Origin: Quillaja saponaria | Lineage: Eukaryota; Streptophyta; Magnoliopsida; Fabales; Quillajaceae | Assembly: GCA_029379385.1 (NCBI GenBank) | Contig: CM055612.1 | Location: 15,748,001 to 15,812,000, forward strand | DNA length: 64,000 nucleotides | Direction of reading: 5' to 3' | Shown here: positions 12,045 through 22,382 of the stretch, piece by piece | Numbering within the stretch: position 1 is the first letter of the stretch | Layout of the letters: every line of letters starts with the position of its first letter | Notes under the pieces: model-generated | The model's database searches: none | Seen by the model: the letters and a program-made list of their open reading frames with translations, nothing else | What the model was told of the DNA's origin: nothing | Made by a program: the position numbers and the translations under genes

Positions 12045-12860
12045 GATGGAAAAATTTGCAGGCACAAAGTTTAAGGTAGAGTTATTCGATGGGAAGAACA
12101 ATATTAATCTTTGGCAAAGTACTATGAAAAATGTCCTTGTGCAACAAGGATTGCATAAGGTTTTATAGGGTAAGAAGCCAGTGAAGATGAGTGATGATGA
12201 TTAGAAAGAATTGAAGGTTGTTAGTACAATTCATCTGGCTCTTACTCCATAGTTAAAGTATAGTGTTTTGAATGAAAATTTATCCAATAGAATTATAGAA
12301 GCTGGAAAAAAATTATATGTCAAAATCTCTCACAAATTTACTATATTTGAAGAAAGAATTGTATCAGTTGAAGATGGAGGAAAGTACAGATATCCAATAT
12401 AGTGTTTTAAATGCAAATTTATCCAATAGAATTATGGAAGAAGCTGGAAAAAATTTATCTGTCAAAATCTCTCACAAATTGACTATATTTAAAGAAAGAA
12501 TTCTATCAGTTGAAGATGAAGGAAAGTACAGATATCCGAGATCATCTTAATACTTTCAATAAGCTTACTACTTATTTGCTAAGTGTAGAAGTTAAAATAG
12601 AAGAGGAAAAAGCTTTGTTGCTGTTATCATCTCTCTCATCATCATATGAAAATTCGGTGACTATATTGTTGGTAGGGAAGGATACATTGAATGTTAAGGA
12701 AGTTACTACATTTTTTCTAGAGAGTGAAAAATTCAAGAAGCCTAGTAGTAATGTTAAGAAGTTACTACAGTTTATGGAATGAAATATGATAAAGATAAAG
12801 AGTGTTACTATTGTCATAAGATGGGATATATCCAATTTTATTGTAAGAAAATGAAGAATG
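12045..12860 (+). pseudogene. Copia gag remnant with internal tandem duplication
   Basis: The frame opens MEKFAGTKFKVELFDGKNN, followed by LWQSTMKNVL, the usual copia gag start. It contains a copia gag block, LYLKKELYQLKMEESTDI, which recurs after a tandem duplication (12259-12397 and 12398-12539). The continuation, DHLNTFNKLTTYLLSVEVKI then LLLSSLSSSYENSVT, is typical of plant copia gag. A zinc-knuckle remnant, CYYCHKMGYIQFYC, ends it; the His of CX2CX4HX4C is replaced by Tyr. Several stops and frameshifts are present, so no full gag can be made. Confidence 0.8.
12259..12539 (+). repeat. 139-bp tandem duplication inside copia gag
   Basis: Two adjacent copies (12259-12397 and 12398-12539) both start TATAGTGTTTTRAATG and end near CAGATATCC. 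The second carries a few substitutions and a 3-base insertion. The duplication repeats the gag core block and shifts the reading frame. Confidence 0.85.
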
Positions 12861-13334
12861 ATATGGAATAATTTAAGAAAAAAATATGAGAAGTCCTCAT
12901 TTAGTAAGGAGGAGGATTTAATTGATGGTGATACTGTCATGGTTAGAAAATGTAAGAATTCTTTGAATGATTCTTGGGTTTTAGACTCTGCATGTTTCTT
13001 TCACATTTTTTGGAATAGAAGTTGGTTTGATACTTATAAACAATATGGAGAAACTATTACATTAGCTAATGATGATGAGTTAGAAGTCATTGGTATTGGC
13101 AATATTAAACTTAAGATGTATGATGGTAGTATCAAGACTTTGTGTGATGTAAGATACATTCCCAAGCTTGGAAGATATTTAATTTCTTTGGGTTTGTTAG
13201 ATTCCCTTGGTTATAGGTACTTTACAAAAGGTGGAGTTATGAAAGGTAGTAAAGGTTCTCTAGCGGTGATTATAGGAGAGAAAAATAGCATAAATTTGTA
13301 CAATTTGGAACGTAAGTACAATGAGAAGAAATAA
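12858..13334 (+). pseudogene. Copia protease remnant
   Basis: The longest open frame here (about 158 codons) carries SWVLDSACFFHIF, which corresponds to the copia aspartic protease site WxLDSGxSxHM. The catalytic Asp is kept, but the Gly of DSG is Ala. It is followed by VIGIGNIKLKMYDGSIKTL, VRYIPKLGRYLISLGLLDS and KGSLAVIIGEKNSINLYNL, the usual stretch linking protease to integrase in plant copia. The frame ends at 13334 where integrase should follow, marking the internal deletion. With the Gly changed and the upstream gag broken it is unlikely to be active. Confidence 0.85.
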
Positions 13335-13558
13335 TCATGGCAGAGTCTAGAAAGAAGTTACAAGCAAGGTGGAATGTGAAAGTTCAGCCAAGAAATGAGT
13401 TTCTTTTGCTAAACAATTGATTAAAGTTGTTCCTACTGAAAAGTTCAAGTGTGACTTGGACTTCGTTGGAGTTTGCATATAGTAAGTCGAGATAGTGGAG
13501 GTGATAATAGAAATTGAAGTAGTTTCATGTTTAATGCAATTTAAGTCAATGTGAAGAT

Positions 13559-13952
13559 TGTTAGGTTTATGTGTTAAATCGTAAATAAAAAGAAAATATC
13601 AGTTTTTACTATTGGGCTTTGGTCTATAAGTCCATTAGGGTTAGGTTTTTTAGTAGGTTGATGTTGCCAACATATTATAAATAGTAGTAGAAGATGCAGA
13701 GAAAAGAAATACCCACAAAATAAAGTGTGTATTATTTATTGTGAAGTTTTGGTGTGAGAATGGTTATTAGTTGTAATTGGGATTTGGGTTATGAGAGAGA
13801 GATTTATTGTAATCTCCTTTGATTGGTAGTGAAATTTCTTTATCGCCTTTGGCCGTGATTTTCCCTCAATTAGAGGTCTTTAACATTAAATATTGTGTAT
13901 TATTTCTTTGATTACCTGCAACTTTAATGAGTAATGGGGCTTTGCCCCTACA
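13559..13952 (+). repeat. 3' LTR of the non-autonomous copia element
   Basis: It opens TGTTAGGTTT and ends CCCCTACA, matching the 5' LTR. It is preceded by GTCAATGTGAAGAT, corresponding to the AAGGTGGAGAT polypurine tract of related plant elements. Confidence 0.9.
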
Positions 13953-14065
13953 AATTGCTTCTACTTTCCTGGTTCCCTTGGTACAAGTTGGAATGGAAGG
14001 AAGGTCTTTTTTATAAGAGCTTTATTAGTAGAGGAAAATAGAAAATGAAATAGAATGGCTTCAAG

Positions 14066-14463
14066 TCATGATTAGGTTGTTCTCCTTAAGGTTTAATTCG
14101 TCCCACAATATGGTGCAAAACAGTTTCGATGAATTTCTTCTAAGATACAATGAAGTGCTATGTTGTTATGCAATTTGCACTCTTGAAGAACAACCACCAA
14201 ACACTTGTACAAAGTTTATGAATTATTTTTTTATATTGTTTCTACAGAAAGCAATATAGAGGATATGTTAAAACTATTTGAAAGAGAAAGATGCAAACAT
14301 ATTTATACAATAATTATGCCTTTTGGCATTTAAATTATGACTTTTGAACAAAATAACTATCAGCCATTACAACTCTTAGGTAGTTATTTGTCTAATTTCT
14401 TGCAACCTTTCATTTCAAATCTTAACTTATCTAAAATAAAACACAAATAAAAATACAATAACA
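14066..14463 (-). repeat. 3' LTR of the minus-strand copia element
   Basis: Reading the minus strand, a polypurine tract AGTGGGGGAA (14473-14464) is followed at 14463 by TGTTATTG, a normal LTR opening. A TATA-like TTGTATAAATATG lies inside. The LTR's far end is not certain: 14066 is chosen because a TG (CA on the minus strand) occurs there. No second copy is in the window for comparison. Confidence 0.45.
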
Positions 14464-14842
14464 TTCCCCCACTATTTTCAAAATTTAACTAAATTTGAGT
14501 TAGAAAAGAAAAGAAAAACAACTTAAATCAGATCCTTAATAATTCAACGAAGTCTATGCATAAATAAAAATGTCTTTTGGACTTGAATCTTTACTTAGTG
14601 AAAAAACATCAAGGTTAGACAGAAAAGTATAATAGATTAAACTTTGAACCATCAATCTTATGTGTCTATCCGGATATATCTCACACATAAAACTTCTTTT
14701 CATATAAGCATTTAGAAGATTATCAACACCTTTAAGGCCATATGTCTTTGTATCTTTTTTCATGAATGCTCTAGAGTCAAGGCCTTGACCTCGATAGAAG
14801 CGGCCTCACTTCACATTCACTAGATAAACTTATGAAGTATGC

Positions 14843-14850
14843 TTCATAAC
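14843..14850. repeat. 8-bp target-site duplication (left copy)
   Basis: TTCATAAC directly precedes the hAT element at 14851 and is repeated exactly at 15751-15758. Confidence 0.9.
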
Positions 14851-15750
14851 TAGGGTTGAGCATAATACCAGCCCAACAGAAAAACAGGCCTAAACCCTCT
14901 GGAAATAGGCTGAAGTTAACTTAGCCAGAAATATACAAGTAATAAGTTAGTTGGATTTTTTTTGACTTATTGTGGATCGGGTTAATTTTTGGGTTGCTCT
15001 ATTTTTGTATGTTGGTAAACCAACCTGACTGAATTACATATGTTGCATTTGTTTTTCATATAATAAGGCCTTACATGTTCCAGGTCTAGCCTATTTTCCT
15101 AAGCCTAGCCATATCATCAAGACAAAACTCCTCTTACCAAAGGCCTTCAAACTCATAAGTGAAAGGAAACCTAAACCACATATGTCTTTCTTTGTTACTA
15201 AGTCAGCTGCTAGAGACTCTCCACCATCACCCTTCACTAAAGCTCAATATCTCATCCTCTCTTGCTTTCTCTTTGCAACTTCTACTTTGTGGCCCGTAGG
15301 CTTATTCTTCTTTTCACTTCTTCAAGGATTTTGATGGCTATTTTTCAGAACGCTTTGACAACTTGAACTGTGGTGGTTCAGTGCTTTAACAACTTTTATC
15401 TTCTACTTTGTGATTAGGTGATTTTAGTGATTTAGGAACTTTACTAATTTTGTGAATTGTACTCTCTTTTTAGATCTAGTGTTATTTCTCCTTTTTTTTT
15501 TTTTTTTTTTCAATTTATGAATTTCTATGTTATTTTTGTAAAATATAATTGGTAGTTTGTAATTATTTAATGATTGAATGCTGACAACTGATGATCTGAC
15601 AAAAACAGATAAGATTTATGATAGGTGATGTTTTCCAGAAACTGCGTTAATTAGTTGTTTGAACAGGTGACATTTTTGTATAACTGATATTGGCAGGGTC
15701 GGTTGTTGAAAGCTCCAAAGTTGACCGAACTGATTGAAAACTCTACCCTA
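14851..15750. mobile_element. Non-autonomous hAT transposon (900 bp) with perfect target duplication
   Basis: The element opens TAGGGTTGAG and closes CTCTACCCTA, so 9 of 10 terminal bases are inverted repeats. It is flanked by the identical 8-mer TTCATAAC on both sides. An 8-bp duplication and a TAGGG-type end are hallmarks of the hAT superfamily. It has no transposase frame; the interior holds a poly-T run (about 15492-15510) and non-coding sequence. It lies between the pol end and the 3' LTR of the minus-strand copia element, so it is younger than that element. The exact duplication suggests a fairly recent insertion. Confidence 0.88.
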
Positions 15751-15758
15751 TTCATAAC
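15751..15758. repeat. 8-bp target-site duplication (right copy)
   Basis: TTCATAAC follows the hAT element directly and is identical to 14843-14850. Confidence 0.9.
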
Positions 15759-16026
15759 TTTAGCATACCAAGGATATTTCTTTTATAAGTCTATTAAGAA
15801 CTTAATGTTCATCCTACTCCTTATTGTTACGTTTACCAAGCACATTTTCTTTGGGAAAATTTAATTTACTTAGTAGTCACGTCTAATGAAGTACTTGGTC
15901 TCATTGAACTTACGACTTATGTTTAGCAAGCGATAAGTTGAGTTTCCTTCATTAGTGACTAATATGTGTGGACTTATAACCCATACCTTCTGATGTTTTA
16001 ATCACCTTTTTTTTTTTTTTTTTTTT

Positions 16027-17345
16027 TCCAAGTCCTTTGGTTAATGGATTTGCTAGATTTTCCAAGGACTTTACATATTCTTTTGTATTACTCCATCAAA
16101 AATTAGTTGCCTCACATAGCTATGTCTCAATCCTATATGTCTTGATTGTCCATTAGAAACACGACTATAAGCTCTTGCTAGTGTTGCTTCGCTATCATAC
16201 CTTATTGAAATAGGTGCCATAAGCTTTGGCTATAATGGTTGTTCTAATAGAAATTTCATAACCATTCAGCCTCTTTACCACCTGTAGCTAAAGCTACAAA
16301 TTCAGATGCCATGGTAGAATCTGTAATACATGTATGTTTCTTGGATGCCCAAGATATTACAGCCCCACCAAAGGTGAATATATATCCAGTCACTAGTTGA
16401 CAAATAATCATCTTCTCAATTTATAACCTAACTAGCATCGGTATATCCTTCTAAAACTCTTAGATACCCTTTATAACATATACCATAGTTCATAGTTTTC
16501 TTCTAATACTTTAAGACTCTATGAATAGCATTCCAATGTTCATTGCTTGGACAACTAGTAAATCTACTAAGTTTTGCAACAGCAGATGCCTTGTCAGGCC
16601 TTGTACATGTCATGGCATACATTAAACATCCAATTGCCTTTGCATATTCCAATTGAGCAATTGCTTTACCATCATTTTAAGTTAATTTTGTATTGTTATC
16701 AAATGGTGTGCTAATAAAATGTTCAAATTTCTTTAACACTTTCTTAATACAATGAGATTGTGATAACATAAGACCACTATTATTTTTAATAATTTTAATA
16801 TTTGGAATTATATTAGCTTTACCCATACCTTTCATGTCAAATTTTGTAGACAAAAACTCTTTAGTATTTTGTACTTGTTCTAAATTAGTACCAAAAATTA
16901 ACATTTTATCCACATATAAACAAATTATGACACCTTGCCATTAAAAAATTTGCTATGAACACATTTATCAGATTCATGAATTTTGTAACCATTTGAAAGA
17001 ACTACTTGATTGAATTTTTGATGCTATTGTTTTGGTGCTTGTTTAAGCCTATATAAGGACTTAACCAATTTGCATACTTTATGTTCTTGACTTTTAATTA
17101 TAAAGCCTTTCAACTGTTTCATATAAAATTCTTCATCTAATTCACCATTTAAAAATGTTGTTTTTACATCCATTTGGTGAATATGAAGTTTATATATAGA
17201 AGCTATTGCAAGCAGAACTCTAACGGTGGCTATTCTTGCTATTGAAGCATATGTGTCAAAATAATCTAGACCTTCTTTTTATGTAAAACCTTTAACCAAC
17301 AATTTTGCCTTGAATTTATCAATAGTTCCATCCATTCTCATTTTT
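16027..17345 (-). pseudogene. Copia reverse transcriptase and RNase H, minus strand
   Basis: The minus strand reads MRMDGTIDKFKAKLLVKGFT, then EGLDYFDTYASIARIATVR, MDVKTTFLNGELDEEFYMKQ, KSLYRLKQAPKQ, and an active site CLYVDKMLIFGTN. The second Asp of YVDD is Lys. FDMKGMGKANI and LSQSHCIKKVLKKFE follow. RNase H contains [44 protein letters not shown] and SRHIGLRHSYV, and ends ENLANPLTKGLG near 16027, the usual copia C-terminus. Stops include AS*VIN*ED (Trp in relatives), FT*KEG (Gln), KQ*HQ (Trp) and WL*NF (Arg). It is a dead copy; its 5' half was lost at about 17345. Confidence 0.88.
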
Positions 17346-18844
17346 GGGCTTTGAACTCAACTTAGGAGATATTTTTCCCTTACGGCTTTAGGTTTTCACT
17401 CAACCTAATAGATAACTTCCCCTTTCCCTTTTCTTTTCTTCCTTCTCCGGGTTTGGATAAGAACAAGACTCTTTTACAATATAGGCTCAAAGGGTGATCC
17501 TCTCGATAGGATAGATATTGGAGGTTGTTTGCTATAAGAGTGATACAAGATTTTGTAGATTACAAGAACATTGCTTGACTCTTTTACGATTTAACTCTCT
17601 TTAATTCGATGTCTTCTAGTTTTGTTTTGATCCTCTTTATATAGATTTTGGAATTATGACCGTTAAAGTGTAGTCCTTGTGAGTTTAAGTCTTATTCCTT
17701 TAACAAAGGCTTGTGAAAGTCTTGTATTCATGTGAAGATTTTCTATTTGTTTGGAACGTTTTCCATTTTCTATAAATTAAGGCTTGATTAGAATATGGAT
17801 TTTTCATGATTGATAGTCTAGCTGTTGCAGCATCCCTTAGATGTTTGCCCTTACATTGATTTGCTATGGCTTCAAGTTCTATTTTCCATATTTATACTTC
17901 ACAGCTTCACTACCAGTTTCTTTTATGTCATATGTAGTTCCGTGCATTGCAGAATCAACTTCACGAACTTCTGGTAAAAGTACAACACAAGAAAAATATA
18001 CTTTGTCCAAATATATGATTTAGGACATGTTAAGATAATCATTAATACCTGTATTAATTTCTATATAGAGTAGTAATAATATTTCTTAAAATATTTCAAT
18101 TTAAGTCTAATTGACTTAATTTGAAGATTGGATAATATTTAGGAGAAATAACAAATACTTATGTCCATAAACTGAGCATTCATGGGTTTTAAGAATATAT
18201 TTTAAAATGTAAGTTGACTCCATTTTGAAATCAACATCAATTAAGGAATGAGGTATATTCATGAAATTAATATTTCAATTAAGGAATGTATCGATTATAG
18301 AAATAAATACTGTAAAGGCCAACTTCCATAAATCAAGCATACTAGGTTAAAGATATTTTCAAGGCTTACAGAAAATTTAAATTATGTACGCATATGCCAA
18401 TGTATTTTAGAAAACATTCCTAATTTAATTTCAAGTATTTGTAGATATTAAATCAACCTTAAATAATAATTTAAATAATTAAACCTTTTCAAAATTATAA
18501 TAAAAGACATTTCCATAAATTATGCATTGTGACATCAAACCATTCTCAAAAATAATATAGTAAGAATCAATTATGAGAATAATTTTAAAGTCACAAATAT
18601 ATCACCAGCTTGAGTAGTAATTAACAGATCATGGGAAAGCCAATATCAAGCATTGTGATTGGGAAAGACATAGGCAACTTATAGCTTCATAACTAAGCAT
18701 AATATAAATAAAGTAAGTTTGTGACCACAATTGTTATTATCAAAATTAATATGGGTATAGTCTTGGAGCTAACAATAGATATTTAATTTTTTTTAATTGA
18801 TTTTGGCCAAGACAAGTGCACGAACTGGATGGTGATAAGAGAAG
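17346..18844. other. Unassigned sequence, LTR-like in part
   Basis: At 17345-17460 there are phrases such as TTTTCCCTTACGGCTTTAGG and CTTCTCCGGGTTTGG that read like an LTR leader, but no pair or target duplication was found. The rest is A/T-rich with no reading frame of interest. Confidence 0.35.
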
Positions 18845-20438
18845 AGTTATAACCTGGTATCGTAACAATACTTAAAAAAAAAAATTATTGCATAACTTGT
18901 AGTTATAAAAATAAACAAGTACTTAAAGTAAACAAACATAATACATATACAAAATATATACACATTCACTTTATTTTTGTATCCTGGACTTTGACTTTAC
19001 TTTTTATTTTTTAGTCTCTTCTCTCATTATCCCTTTTATTTCCCTTTCTGTTGTGTATCCCCTTCTCCTGTTTTCATTGCCTATGTTTTGCTTTCCTTCC
19101 CCTATTTTGTTTCACAAAAAATTTCAGCTCCTCCTTGTACAGCTGAGAGCCTTAGCTTCTCCCTTGCAGCTAGCTCATTTCTTCTCTTCTTTTGCTGGTT
19201 ATCTTGCCCCGTTTAACTTTTTTTCCAATTGCAGCTTGGCTGAGATCTCGAACAGCTGCTAGCAATACTCGTGAGATAGCAACAGCAGGTCCGTCTTCCT
19301 CTTGTCCATCTAGCAAGTGTGAGTTTGGGAGGTGGTTCCCGGCTCGCAGCAGCAAGGCAGCAAGGTAGAGCAGCAACAGCCTAGTCATGGCCTTTTGCTG
19401 GTTAGGGCCTTTGGTTTTTAGTAATTCCAAGCCTATGATATTATATAATTCCTCCTGTTTTCTTTAAAAACTTAGACACATAGTTTATTGTGTAGTTTGA
19501 GGGCTTAGAATTAGGGATTTTAGGAGATAAAATCCAAGTATGGAAATAAGATCGAGTTAGGGTGTTAGATGGTTATAGAATTCAAAAAATTTAAGTTCTC
19601 AGTGCCCATAAATAATTAGTTTAGCTTAGAGTTAGTAGTTGAAATATGATTAGTGAGGAATTTCTTGACTTGGTGTTAATTTTCTTTGGTGTTCATATAG
19701 CAAGATGATTATACATGAATTGGAATTGATTATGCCCTTAAGGTGTTTGCCCTAAAAGAGGTAAATTGTAAAGAAATAAATGAAACTTGATATATATAGC
19801 TTGTTATGATTAGGGGTTTATAATATATGAAGTTTACAAACATAATGATACTTGAAAATGTAATTTCAGCTCCCAAAAGTAACGTTGATTTTGAATCAAC
19901 ACATTTGAATTCGAGAGAAAGTCTTGAATAAGCTCCATAAACTTTGTGAGTGAAAGATGCTATCCTTTGGTTGGTAATTGTGTTTTGAATGTTTGTTTAA
20001 ATGTATAAATATGTATAGTTGTCAAGTGTGAATATTTAATGCTCTAAGTGGATTATGTGGTAAGAATACTATGTTTTTGAAATTTTACTATTTAGTGTGT
20101 TGTGTGTTATTGTGAAATCTTGTTTGTAGTTGATAAGGACTAATAAATTTATTTTTTAATGTGAGATACCAGCAAAAATGTAGGCTAAAATGAAGGCAAA
20201 ATGGATTTGTTTTGGAGGGGTTGAGAGAGTAAACTTTGAGCGCTTTTAGGAGGGTCTTCAAGGGGAAAAAGGGAGAAACTTTCAGCAAGAAAAGAGACTT
20301 CTTGAAGCTCCTATGGTTGCAGCAAAGAAAGGAGGAAGAAGAACTTGCGTAAAGAGGATGAAAGAGGAAGAAAAAGGAAAAAGGAAGAGAGAGAGAGAAA
20401 GGGAAAAAAGGAAAAAAAGAAAAAGGGAAAAGGAAAAA

Positions 20439-20469
<31 letters not shown>

Positions 20470-20779
20470 GCCATGGTCCATAAGGATTTCCTAAGTTAAA
20501 ATTTGAAAATAGGTTCCTAAAGTTTTACCAGGTTTAATGTAAACTCCCAAAATTGTAAATGGTTAACTTTAAAATCCTTGTACTATTTAAATCATATAAA
20601 AGTATTTTAGTTATTGTGCAAAATGAAAGCTTGTGTAATTTACTAAAATAATTTTATCAACTCTAAAAAAAATTCAAAATAGTTTTCAGAGCTTACTAAG
20701 TTATTATAATCAGTTTGAAACATTTACGTGAAACTTCAAGTCCACTAATTAGACACATTTGTAAATACAGGTCATTACA
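18845..20779 (-). repeat. Probable gypsy-type LTR or LTRs, minus strand
   Basis: On the minus strand the sequence opens at 20779 with TGTAATGACCTG. About 300 bases in it has CCATGGCC, then alternating AC and AT repeats, then a pyrimidine-rich block (20440-20330) typical of transcribed gypsy LTR leaders. At 19430-19180 a GC-richer part with GCTGCT-type words resembles the corresponding part of family T LTRs. The left end is uncertain: 18845 is chosen from a degenerate GGTTATAAC. It may be two overlapping elements. The 128-codon minus frame at 20088-20474 is low-complexity and not taken as a gene. Confidence 0.4.
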
Positions 20780-21688
20780 CAAAAATACAATCAATCAAGC
20801 ATGTATAGGACAAACAATTAAGCTTTGTTCTAAAATAATTTTCGTCATATAAATTCATACTAGTAGCCAATTTCAAACAATTAATTGTACTATTGTACAG
20901 CACCAAACAATACATGTGATGCCTATTTGGAAAGATATACGTGCCTATTAATTTATTTAATAACGGAATTAGATTTTGATTCTCTTAGCGGAAAGTTATG
21001 GTCCATTTACTAAGGTATAGTCAGAGTTGTCAAAATCATGTATTTTATAGAATTTGGCTTAATTTCTAAGAACTAACTATATTAATATACACATTCAATT
21101 ATCACGTATGATATACTTATAGAAAGCTGTCAAAATCATGTATGAGACATTCAATTAATTGTATTAATTTACCTTGTTTAACTTAATTTATGCAAGTTAG
21201 ACCACTGAAATGTCAATATGCTAGAATCCTGTATTTATAGGATTTTAACTAAATTTTGATGAATTTCATATACTAATCTACTAGTTAAAATATTACAAAG
21301 CATATGTTAAGGTACAGAAGTCTATTTTCTAACACATTAATTGGAATTACATTTTGACATTTCTATGAAAAGATATAAGTATCTGAGTGAACAAAGATTA
21401 TATATCTAATTGAACAGTTTCATGCTAGCATCAAAGTTTTAATGTACTTTCACTTTATGCTTTCAATTAACGTAATAAGCTGCAATTCTTACAAACAATT
21501 AGCATAAAACATTACTAGAGTTATTTCCATGCATTTAACCACATAATTTATTAGTACAACTAAATTTTACTTACAATTGAATCATTGTTTCATAAAATTT
21601 AGGCAATTCAAGCACACTAACAAGTATACAAGTACAAAAACATGTAAATATGTATTCATACAATATTTTAAAATTATGGGATATTACA
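20780..21688 (+). repeat. Family X LTR, right part (copy X1)
   Basis: From about 20860 on, this stretch matches 35080-35890 in order and orientation, for example TTGTCAAAATC, GAATTTGGCTTAATT, ATATACACATTCAATTATCA and TATGCTAGAATC. It ends GGGATATTACA, a normal LTR right end. Its left part is cut off by the minus-strand LTR that begins at 20779. Confidence 0.65.
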
Positions 21689-22082
21689 AAAATTTACCTT
21701 GAAGAATCTAGTTAAATTCAGGTCTAATCTACTAAAAAAATCTCTCTTCCTTTTTCCAATTTTCATCCTTCACCCTCCTTTTAATAAATAAAAACTAATA
21801 AAAGGTCTTTATACTACATACAATATAAATTTATTTTGTCGAATGTTAACGTTATCAATGATTTTATTTCATTATATTTACTAACACAAATATAAATATA
21901 TTACATTTCATTGTTATCAGAAATGTTCTTAAGTAAATAGATAAAATAATAAAGCTAAATTGTGGTGATAATTATTCTTTAACATTTATAAGTAGTGAAT
22001 TTTGAATAAAAGTGTAAATTTCATCATTACGTGTAATTAGTGATACCTCGTAAATAATTAATCTCTGGCCAATTATGACAAT
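21689..22082 (+). repeat. Repeated segment S1
   Basis: This stretch matches 31026-32139 (S2), sharing AATTTAC...AAGAAWTCTAGTTAAA at the start and AATCTCTRGCCAATTATGA at the end. S2 carries an extra 0.73 kb in the middle. S1 follows a family X LTR end directly, whereas S2 precedes a family X LTR start directly. It has no coding potential. Confidence 0.65.
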
Positions 22083-22382
22083 AGTACCCAAAGAAAAGAG
22101 GAAAAATATTAGTATAATTATTTTATATTTTCTTGACAATAAATGTTGTTAATAATATACAATATGAAGTAATAATCTATTTTTCAAAAATATGAAACCT
22201 GGGTTGGTTATATATAAGACTTCAAATAATACATTTTTTTTAGTACAGAGCAGAGAAAATAGAACTATTTAAGCATCCATCAATTTAAGTATCACAATAA
22301 TGGATATAGTTTTGATAATTAATGAGTTAATTGATGTTGAACTAATAGTTACTTTGATGCCTTGTAAGAATTATTATGATTT
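22083..22382. other. A/T-rich spacer
   Basis: About 300 bases between segment S1 and the next LTR. I see no gene or repeat that I can assign. Confidence 0.5.

Larger units (their letters stand above)
11636..13952 (+). mobile_element. Non-autonomous copia retrotransposon (deletion derivative, 2.3 kb)
   Basis: Two matching LTRs (11636-12002 and 13559-13952) both begin TGTTRGG and end CCCCTACA. They bracket a primer site, a gag-protease reading region and a polypurine-type tract. Integrase, reverse transcriptase and RNase H are missing: the protease region runs directly into 3' non-coding sequence. It would depend on another element for movement. The LTRs differ by many substitutions and an insertion of about 30 bases, so the insertion is old. 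The flanking 5-mers AACTA and AATTG do not form a clear target duplication. Confidence 0.85.

Noticed and set aside
12572..12940. 122-codon minus-strand frame over the copia gag
   Set aside because: It is the antisense shadow of the gag reading frame, which has clear copia gag motifs on the plus strand.
20088..20474. 128-codon minus-strand open frame
   Set aside because: It is low-complexity (Phe/Ser/Pro/Leu-rich) and runs across a purine/pyrimidine-rich LTR leader and an AT/AC microsatellite. No protein family is visible.
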